The position numbers and the translations under genes were made by a program. From contig MVCS01000148.1 in assembly GCA_002049885.1 (NCBI GenBank), positions 1 to 5,986 on the forward strand: a stretch of DNA of 5,986 bases. The letters run 5' to 3'. Position 1 is the stretch's first letter; every line of letters begins with the position of its first letter. Positions 1 through 4,856 of the stretch are shown piece after piece. This DNA is from Planctomycetales bacterium 4484_123 (GTDB lineage: Bacteria > Planctomycetota > Phycisphaerae > SM23-33). The notes under the pieces were generated by a model, which saw nothing but the letters and a program-made list of their open reading frames with translations, was not told the origin of the DNA and made no database searches.

Positions 1-44
1 GGAGAGAAGATCCCCCCGCTTGCCCATCCCTCGACACGGGGCAC

Positions 45-62
45 TCGAATCCCAGGGCCCCG
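45..62. repeat. Imperfect 18-bp repeat, partner at 475-492
   Basis: The 18 bases TCGAATCCCAGGGCCCCG at 45-62 recur in the same orientation with one mismatch at 475-492, inside the beta-helix gene. There, read on the minus strand, they encode the GALGF stretch at about residues 375-379. The copy at 45-62 lies downstream of that gene's stop codon. Both copies are followed a few bases later by TGCCGGCC. A short duplication is possible, but chance similarity in GC-rich DNA is also reasonable. Confidence 0.35.
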
Positions 63-104
63 GTGCCGGCCGGATCCCGATGCCCCAACGGGCGCCCCGC
101 CCCC

Positions 105-1613
105 TCACCTCGCCCCGCGCAGCACGAAGACGCTGAAGGTCGGCCCCACTGGGCGCAGCTCCCTCGCCCCGCCCCCCACTGGCCGGACCGGCTGGACCGG
201 CCTGAGCGGCAGTCGCACCGGCCGGCCGTCATAGGTGCCGGCGACCACGGGCCGGCCGAAGTAGTCCACCGCGGCCAGCACCTCGTAACGCGCCCCTACC
301 TTGAGGAAGTCCCTCAAGTCCACCTCGACGGCCTCTGCCCGCGTCCAGTTGTAAACGACGATGTGCGCGCGACCGAGCTGGTAGCGGTTGGGGCGAATGA
401 ACGCGTCTATCCGCCCGGGCCTGCCGGCGGCGGACTTCCCGGCCCGGTCGAAGCCCGTCTCTGCCCGCCAGGCGTCGAATCCCAAGGCCCCGCCCCTGCC
501 GGCCAGGCGCACCAGGAAGCGGCGGCTTTGCGCGTGCCGCCCCACGGCGCGATAGGTGTTTTCGTCCCAGGCATAGTTGGCGACCGACAGGCCGTCCGAG
601 GCCTCCAGGGCCACCAGGGGCCCGGCGCTGATGAAGGTGTTGCCGGAGACGTCCAGCTTTCGCCAGTTCTTCAGGCTCACGCAACCAACGAAGTAGTTGC
701 CGCACGCGACCAGATCGCCGTTGACCGCCTTGTAGCCCAGTCGGACGGACGTGCGGCCCAGGCCACGACGATAGGTGAAGTTGTTCAGCAACTTGATCCC
801 GCTGGCCGGGCAGCCCCCGCCGACGAGGATGTCCGGCGCCGCGCCTGCACGTGACGGCGAGCCGTTGTTGAAGCAGACATTCCCCTCTATGTGGAAGCCT
901 TTCAGTGAGGCCCGCGCCGAGCCGTAAACGTGGATGCCATGGCTGAACTGATTGAAGATGATGTTGTCTACGAGGCGCTTGGTGTCCGTGCGGTTCTGGG
1001 CATAGATGCCGTGGCCGTGACCGCGGTCTGGGCCCTGCCAGCCGTTGTTGTAGATGATGCACCCATAGACCTCCCCGCCGGCGCCGCTGGACCACAGCCC
1101 AAAGCCGACCCCGCAGTCGTGCACCACCATGTTGATGAAGCGGATGTAGTCCCCCCGGCAGTCGATCCCGCCCCGGCTGATGTCCGGCGGATGCGACCCG
1201 GCCGTCTTCGTCTCCCGTCGCTCCTCCGAACAGGTCACCTCAAGGCCCCAGAAGGTCGTCCACTGGCCCCGCACGGTGAAGGTGGCGCCGCCGTCGGCAT
1301 TTGCCCGGCAGTCGATGGTGGCTCGCTGGCCGGGGTACTGCCGGACGAGGATGGGCGCGCCGCGCGCCCCCCGCAGCTCGCTGACGAAGCCGCCGGTGTA
1401 AGTGCCGCCCAGCAGATAGATGGTATCCCCGGGGCGGGCGGGACTGCGCCGCGAGAGGGCCGTGGCCAGGTCCAACGGGCGCTGCCGGCTGCCGTTGCCG
1501 TCAGGCCGGCCGGCCGGCGCCACGTAGTAGTACCGGCCCCCGCCGGCGGCCTGTGCCGCCGCAGCCAGGCATACGGCCACCGGCCCGATCCAGAAGACGA
1601 TGCGGTTTGGCAT
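105..1613 (-). CDS. Secreted right-handed parallel beta-helix protein
   Basis: Predicted exported protein of 502 residues. Residues 1-22 form a signal peptide: short basic start MPNR, hydrophobic core, and an AQA cleavage site after A22. The mature N-terminus (YYYVAPAGRPDGNG at 28-41, then PGDTIYLLGGTYTG at 61-74) is the typical opening of pectate-lyase-like beta-helix proteins. Residues about 95-350 carry the coil repeats, with Asn and Gly turns such as IIYNNG (186-191), HGIYAQN (201-207), HGIHVYG (225-231) and GNVCFNNG (244-251). A C-terminal beta-rich domain (about 405-502) follows, with DYFGRPVVAGTYDGRP at 450-465. The mature chain has nine cysteines (102, 128, 152, 167, 185, 247, 268, 304, 311). 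The family includes polysaccharide lyases, epimerases and carbohydrate binders; I see no diagnostic catalytic set, so activity and substrate are unassigned. ATG 1613 was chosen because it begins the signal peptide; the frame stays open upstream only as a shadow of the preceding gene. It lies 5 nt after the glycosyltransferase stop and has no clear Shine-Dalgarno site, so translational coupling is likely. Confidence 0.86.
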   Translation of the reverse strand: MPNRIVFWIGPVAVCLAAAAQAAGGGRYYYVAPAGRPDGNGSRQRPLDLATALSRRSPARPGDTIYLLGGTYTGGFVSELRGARGAPILVRQYPGQRATIDCRANADGGATFTVRGQWTTFWGLEVTCSEERRETKTAGSHPPDISRGGIDCRGDYIRFINMVVHDCGVGFGLWSSGAGGEVYGCIIYNNGWQGPDRGHGHGIYAQNRTDTKRLVDNIIFNQFSHGIHVYGSARASLKGFHIEGNVCFNNGSPSRAGAAPDILVGGGCPASGIKLLNNFTYRRGLGRTSVRLGYKAVNGDLVACGNYFVGCVSLKNWRKLDVSGNTFISAGPLVALEASDGLSVANYAWDENTYRAVGRHAQSRRFLVRLAGRGGALGFDAWRAETGFDRAGKSAAGRPGRIDAFIRPNRYQLGRAHIVVYNWTRAEAVEVDLRDFLKVGARYEVLAAVDYFGRPVVAGTYDGRPVRLPLRPVQPVRPVGGGARELRPVGPTFSVFVLRGAR

Positions 1614-1618
1614 GTTTG

Positions 1619-2716
1619 CTACTTTGTGGGCGTCGCCCAGGTGGTCTGCTTGTTTCGCACGATGCGCCTGATCGCATAGGTCTTGCCGCCGCCGGCCTCG
1701 AAGTAGATGCGCATCAGCATCTCGCCGATCAGCCCGGTGGAAAGGAACAACATGGCCGTGACCACCAGGATGAACCCCAGCGCCATAAGCGGGCCGTGCT
1801 CGCGGAACAGGTGGAACTCGCTCCAATGGAGGAGCTTTCGCACGAAGCCATAGCCCAGGATGCCGGTTCCGCCGGCCAGGCACAGCAGGCCCCACTTGCC
1901 GAAAAAGTGCAGTGGCCGGGTGAGGTAGCCGGTGACGAACCGCAGCATCAGCAGGTCCATGGCCACGCGAAAGGTCCGGGCCAGGCCATAGTTGCTCCTG
2001 CCGGCGTGCCGGCGGACGTTCTTGATGGGCACCTCGCAGATGCGGGCGCCGTAGCGGGCGATGATGGCCGGCACGTAGCGATGCATGTCGCCATACAGTC
2101 GCACGCCCTGGAGCACGTCGCGCCGGTAGGCCTTGAAGGTCGTGCCGAAGTCGTGCAAACGCACGCCCGAAACCCATGCCAGCAGCCAGTTGGCCACCCG
2201 CGAGGGGATTCGCCGAAACAGCAGGTTGTCGCCCCGGCGGACGCGCCAGCCGCTGGCCACGTCGTAACCCTCGTCGATCTTCTTGACGAACAGCGGGATC
2301 TCGTACGGGTCGTGCTGGAGGTCGCCGTCCATGGCGATGATGACCTCGCCGCCGGCGGTGTCGAAGCCGGCCTGGAGGGCCGTCGTCTGCCCGAAGTTGC
2401 GGCGCAGGTCCACGAAGATCACCCGCTCGTCGGACTCGGCGATGCGGGCGAGGATCTGCCCCGTCTCGTCGCTGCTGCCGTCGTTGACGAACACCATCTC
2501 GTACGGCCGGCCCACGTGCTTCATCACGCGCACGATCCGCCCGTACAGTTTCTCCACCACCGCCGCCTCGTTGAAGAAAGGCACCACGATGCTGTACTTG
2601 ACGCCCGGGCCGTCCGGGGGCGGCTCGGAGGCCTTCTCTGCTGCCACGGCGGCGACCGGCTGGGCCGGCTGGCCCACGGCGTCGCTACCGTCCAGGTTCG
2701 CTTCCGAGTCGTCCAT
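1619..2716 (-). CDS. GT2 polyprenyl-phosphate sugar transferase
   Basis: Family 2 glycosyltransferase of 365 residues, of the DPM1/ArnC/GtrB type, which moves a sugar from a nucleotide donor to a polyprenyl phosphate on the cytoplasmic face of the membrane. Motifs in order: VVPFFNE (44-50), VNDGSSDET (77-85), RRNFGQTTALQAGFD (105-119), the metal-binding DxD within MDGDLQHDP (129-137), GTTFKAYRR (191-199), and an H-x-x-R-S-N-Y-G segment (237-244) that matches the family's HxGxSKYG-like motif. Two membrane helices follow at about 272-294 and 309-335, as in GtrB and ArnC, with a basic tail. The first 38 residues are acidic, Pro/Ala-rich and absent from typical homologues. ATG 2716 overlaps the deacetylase gene by 32 bp and has only a weak upstream AGAG. 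GTG codons at residues 14 and 24 are possible later starts. The sugar is not readable from sequence; the neighbouring deacetylase suggests an N-acetylated one (inference). Confidence 0.93.
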   Translation of the reverse strand: MDDSEANLDGSDAVGQPAQPVAAVAAEKASEPPPDGPGVKYSIVVPFFNEAAVVEKLYGRIVRVMKHVGRPYEMVFVNDGSSDETGQILARIAESDERVIFVDLRRNFGQTTALQAGFDTAGGEVIIAMDGDLQHDPYEIPLFVKKIDEGYDVASGWRVRRGDNLLFRRIPSRVANWLLAWVSGVRLHDFGTTFKAYRRDVLQGVRLYGDMHRYVPAIIARYGARICEVPIKNVRRHAGRSNYGLARTFRVAMDLLMLRFVTGYLTRPLHFFGKWGLLCLAGGTGILGYGFVRKLLHWSEFHLFREHGPLMALGFILVVTAMLFLSTGLIGEMLMRIYFEAGGGKTYAIRRIVRNKQTTWATPTK

Positions 2717-3560
2717 AGTGTGTCAGCTCTATGCCGCGTCGCCTGATGGCCCGGACCACCGCCGGGTCGCACAGGGCCGCAGCCTCCGCCGCCCGGCTGG
2801 CCAGGAGGCGCGTCTGCCGGCTGTTCAGGTCCCTGTCGAAGCCGGGATGCACCATGATCTCGGCCACTCCCGGCTGGAGCGACTCGACGGCCCGCAGCAG
2901 GAACGCCACGTCCATCCGCCCGGTGTGGGCCACGCCCAGCGTCCCGCTGGTGACCAGCAGTTCCGGAGCGATTCGCTCGCAGCGCCGGCCCAGCAGGTTC
3001 AGCACCATGCTGATGCGGCGCTGCCCGCGCGGAGCTGGCGGCCATCCCTCGCCGGTCAGTACCTCGCGGTGCCGCCGCACGAACGGGATATCATACCGCC
3101 TGCACAGACCGGCCACGATACGGAAAATGGCGGGCCAGGCGTGCACGTGGCGATGGCTGTCCACGTGCGTGGGCCGATGGCCCCGCGCCAGGCACCAGCG
3201 AACCTGCGCGTCGAACTCCGCAGCCACCGCCGCCAGTGTCCGCCGGGGACGCAGCAGGCATCGCCGGATGAGCTGGGAGCCCTTCAAATCCATGACGCCC
3301 TCCGGTCCGGCCAGCACGCGCGCCGCCTCCGCCGAGAGGCACGGGCCCTGACAGGCGTTGAGGTGCAGCCCGATGCCCAGGGCGGGCGTGGAACGGGCAC
3401 CGGCCAGTGCGGCCTCGGCCGCCGGCATGTTGGCAGCCAGGGTCGCGGAGGTCACGATGCCATCCCGGTGGGCCTGGAAGATGCCGGCATTGACTCCCTC
3501 CGACCAGCCCAGGTCGTCGGCGTTGACTATTAGCCGGATGGGGTCCCTCGGCCCGCTCAT
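2685..3560 (-). CDS. YdjC/ChbG-family carbohydrate deacetylase
   Basis: Cytoplasmic metal-dependent deacetylase of 291 residues, about the usual length for this family, which includes chitooligosaccharide deacetylase ChbG and hopanoid protein HpnK. Metal and catalytic motifs are intact: NADDLG at 13-18 (acidic pair D15, D16), GLHLN at 64-68 (H66), HVDSHRHVH at 132-140, and MVHPG at 236-240. The segment WSEGVNAGIFQAHRDG (19-34) is also typical. These enzymes remove an acetyl group from N-acetylated sugars. ATG 3560 overlaps the stop of the upstream flippase-like gene in an ATGA junction, which fixes the start and predicts translational coupling. The gene ends 32 bp inside the glycosyltransferase gene. 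With that glycosyltransferase downstream and a membrane transporter-like protein upstream, the likely substrate is a lipid-linked or nucleotide-linked N-acetyl sugar (inference). The family call is secure; the exact substrate is not. Confidence 0.92.
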   Translation of the reverse strand: MSGPRDPIRLIVNADDLGWSEGVNAGIFQAHRDGIVTSATLAANMPAAEAALAGARSTPALGIGLHLNACQGPCLSAEAARVLAGPEGVMDLKGSQLIRRCLLRPRRTLAAVAAEFDAQVRWCLARGHRPTHVDSHRHVHAWPAIFRIVAGLCRRYDIPFVRRHREVLTGEGWPPAPRGQRRISMVLNLLGRRCERIAPELLVTSGTLGVAHTGRMDVAFLLRAVESLQPGVAEIMVHPGFDRDLNSRQTRLLASRAAEAAALCDPAVVRAIRRRGIELTHYGRLGSEPGR

Positions 3561-4531
3561 TGGCCGTCCGACGCCTCCAGCTCCCGGACGATGCCGGCCA
3601 CCCAGGCCGCCACCACGCCCACCGCCCCGGGGATCACCAGCACCATGACCGGGTTGGTCAGGTACGCCGCCAGCACCGCGCTTCGCCCCAGGCCCGGCAG
3701 TTTCAACGTTCCGTAAACCGCCACCGCCAGGCCTTCGCGCAGGCCGAACCCCCCCGGAGTGGCCGGGATGATGTTGTGCAGCATGACGATCGGACCCAGC
3801 GCGCAGGCCGTCAGCAGGTCGATCCGTCCATAGGCCTGGAGGCAGAAGTACACCGTCAGCACGCTGACCGTCTCGGCCAGCAGCGAGGTCAGAAAGAACA
3901 CGCCGAACTGCCCCCCGTGCAGGCGGACCTCGGCCAGCTCCTTGGCCCTGCCCGGAAGGACGCGACTCAGCAGCCGCCACAGGCCCGCAGGGCGATAGTG
4001 CACCAGCAACGGCACCGCCAGCGCGCCGGCCAGCAGCAGTGGACAGGTCAGCAGCAGCCACGGAGGGACCGGCCCGCCGCCAGCCAGCCGGACCGCCCCG
4101 GCAAAGACCAGGTAGAACACCCCCAGCAGTGCCAGCACCAGCACGGCCGCCAGGTCGAAGAGCCGTTCTATCAGCACCCAGCCGGCCAGGCGCATGCGGG
4201 CACCCTTGGGTACGAACATGGGCCGGACCACCTCCCCGCCACGCAGCGGCGTCACCAGCCCGATGCCCAGGCCGGCCAGCATGGACGTCCAGGCTGTGCC
4301 CCAGGAGACCTTGGTGCCCTCGATGGCAGTCATCCACCGCCACCGGGCCGTCCGCACCGTCCAGTACACCACCGCCAGTGCAGCCACGCCGCCCAGCCAG
4401 CGCCAATCGACCCCGGCCAGCGTCCCGGCCAGTTCCGACCACCTCTGCCTGCTCAGCAACAGTGCCAGGATGGCCACCGCCAGGGCCAGCGACAGGCCGA
4501 ACTTCAGCCAGCTTCTCAGCCTCGACCGCAT
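3557..4531 (-). CDS. LPG-synthase-TM/flippase-like membrane protein
   Basis: Integral membrane protein of 324 residues from the family that includes the membrane domain of MprF, YbhN, AglD and the hopanoid-cluster protein HpnL. Family motifs: TPLRGGEVVRP (94-104), ERLFDL (122-127) and IPATPGGFGLREG (255-267). Hydrophobic segments fall at about 9-27, 44-58, 80-95, 115-147, 156-178, 208-232, 241-255 and 284-315, so seven to nine spans are likely. The MprF domain flips aminoacylated lipids; for stand-alone members a lipid-flipping or lipid-binding role is suspected but mostly unproven. This is the first gene of the operon. ATG 4531 has no recognisable Shine-Dalgarno site, but an in-frame stop at 4544-4546 leaves no other start upstream, and the next Met is residue 67, past the first helices. 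Its stop overlaps the deacetylase start (ATGA). Translocation of the sugar-lipid made by the next two genes is an inference from context. Confidence 0.87.
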   Translation of the reverse strand: MRSRLRSWLKFGLSLALAVAILALLLSRQRWSELAGTLAGVDWRWLGGVAALAVVYWTVRTARWRWMTAIEGTKVSWGTAWTSMLAGLGIGLVTPLRGGEVVRPMFVPKGARMRLAGWVLIERLFDLAAVLVLALLGVFYLVFAGAVRLAGGGPVPPWLLLTCPLLLAGALAVPLLVHYRPAGLWRLLSRVLPGRAKELAEVRLHGGQFGVFFLTSLLAETVSVLTVYFCLQAYGRIDLLTACALGPIVMLHNIIPATPGGFGLREGLAVAVYGTLKLPGLGRSAVLAAYLTNPVMVLVIPGAVGVVAAWVAGIVRELEASDGQ

Positions 4532-4672
4532 GTGGGATTGAGGCTATCCGAAAAGCCCGGGCGGGAAAAGGTCGAGCTGGCGCGAGGGCATCGCACCGTT
4601 GCAGCTGCGGCCCGGCAGGCCCTTGCACTGCCCACTGGCAGCGGCCCAATGCCTGCAGACGGCGGCCTCATC

Positions 4673-4694
4673 CCCGCGGGTGACGGCCCGCGGG
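4673..4694. promoter_or_regulatory. Paired CCCGCGGG palindromes, candidate operator
   Basis: Two identical perfect 8-bp palindromes, CCCGCGGG, occur at 4673-4680 and 4687-4694, separated by TGACGG, so their centres are 14 bp apart. The GTGACGG that begins at the end of the first copy (4680-4686) recurs at 4716-4722. Repeated symmetric sites in a divergent spacer suit binding of a dimeric regulator, but no regulator is identified and GC-rich DNA produces such palindromes easily. Confidence 0.35.
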
Positions 4695-4715
4695 CACTGT
4701 TCACGATGGCGACCA

Positions 4716-4745
4716 GTGACGGCTAGACCGTCGTCACGAGCGTGA
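4716..4745. promoter_or_regulatory. Overlapping GTGACG/TCACG dyads, candidate operator
   Basis: GTGACG (4716-4721) is the inverted match of CGTCAC (4732-4737), with a 10-nt gap; within it GACGG and CCGTC form a tighter 5-bp arm around CTAGA. Immediately adjacent is the perfect dyad TCACGAGCGTGA (4734-4745). The cluster ends 10 bp before the proposed -35 of the transporter promoter, the usual place for an activator site. The factor is unknown. Confidence 0.35.
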
Positions 4746-4755
4746 GAGGTTTTCC

Positions 4756-4784
4756 TTGCCCCGCCCCCGGGCGCCGGCCATATT
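4756..4784 (+). promoter_or_regulatory. Possible sigma70-type promoter of the transporter gene
   Basis: TTGCCC (4756-4761) and CATATT (4779-4784) each match the -35 and -10 consensus at four of six positions and are 17 bp apart. They lie in the most AT-rich part of the spacer and about 70 bp before the transporter start. Overlap of the -10 with the dyad at 4776-4792 would allow repression. Confidence 0.3.
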
Positions 4785-4811
4785 GAATGGCCAATTTCGC
4801 ACTGGGCCAAT
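4776..4811. promoter_or_regulatory. GGCCAT dyad and GGCCAAT direct repeats
   Basis: GGCCATATTGAATGGCC (4776-4792) is a perfect inverted repeat with 6-bp arms and a 5-bp centre. The motif continues as two direct copies of GGCCAAT at 4789-4795 and 4805-4811. The dyad overlaps the proposed -10 element, so this could be a repressor site. It could also form a small hairpin in the 5' leader if transcription starts further upstream. Confidence 0.35.
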
Positions 4812-4841
4812 GGGCGTGCGCCGCCGTCTCAGGCGCGCTGC

Positions 4842-4849
4842 GGAAGGGG
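4842..4849 (+). promoter_or_regulatory. Purine-rich ribosome binding site of the transporter
   Basis: GGAAGGGG lies 7 nt before ATG 4857 and is a good Shine-Dalgarno match. It supports this start, which is also the first in-frame ATG and matches the usual short N-terminus of the family. None of the four leftward genes has a site of similar quality. Confidence 0.7.
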
Positions 4850-4856
4850 TTCGGAA

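Larger units (their letters stand above)
4532..4856. other. Divergent intergenic region with clustered palindromes
   Basis: A spacer of 325 bp lies between the leftward operon and the rightward transporter gene and should hold both promoters. From the left it contains a small hairpin CTGCCCACTGGCAG (4628-4641), paired CCCGCGGG palindromes (4673-4694), overlapping GTGACG dyads (4716-4745), and the only clearly AT-richer stretch (about 4776-4800), where the transporter promoter is placed. I found no convincing -35/-10 pair for the operon: a TCGACC and a GATAGC upstream of 4531 are 21 bp apart, too far. Short open frames cross the region on the minus strand, but they have no recognisable protein features. 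Confidence 0.7.

Noticed and set aside
1..27. Possible start of another minus-strand gene at ATG 27
   Set aside because: Only nine codons are visible; the GAGGG directly abuts the ATG, which is too close for a ribosome site.
36..62. tRNA-like TCGAAT loop, or a terminator hairpin after the operon
   Set aside because: The flanking bases do not form a T-stem. The CGGGGC/GCCCCG stem (37-42 with 57-62) has a 14-nt loop and no T-tract on either strand.
185..202. Tandem GGACCGGCT/GGACCGGCC units in the beta-helix C-terminus
   Set aside because: Only two 9-bp units, encoding a short Pro/Val/Arg-rich stretch (RPVQPVRPVGG); too short to call a meaningful repeat.
105..2177. A 690-codon minus-strand frame that would make a longer beta-helix protein
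   Set aside because: Its first 188 codons overlap the glycosyltransferase in another frame and have no protein-like features; the signal peptide begins at ATG 1613.
1553..2746. Long plus-strand frame opposite the glycosyltransferase
   Set aside because: It is antisense to a clear enzyme, and its His/Gln/Ala-rich composition is typical of an antisense frame in GC-rich DNA.
1619..3560. Assignment of the glycosyltransferase and deacetylase as hopanoid genes hpnI and hpnK
   Set aside because: The glycosyltransferase has the DPM1/ArnC/GtrB layout with two C-terminal helices, and no squalene-hopene cyclase or other hopanoid gene is in the window; only the pathway logic is comparable.
2685..4649. 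A 654-codon minus-strand frame extending the deacetylase upstream
   Set aside because: The extra part is a shadow of the flippase-like gene; the conserved deacetylase sequence begins at ATG 3560 in an ATGA junction.
3560..4726. Long plus-strand frame opposite the flippase-like gene
   Set aside because: Low-complexity Gln/Pro/Arg composition, antisense to a membrane protein with clear family motifs.
4544..4810. Short minus-strand frame of 88 codons in the divergent spacer
   Set aside because: No recognisable domain, signal peptide or membrane helix, and it overlaps the likely promoter and palindromes.
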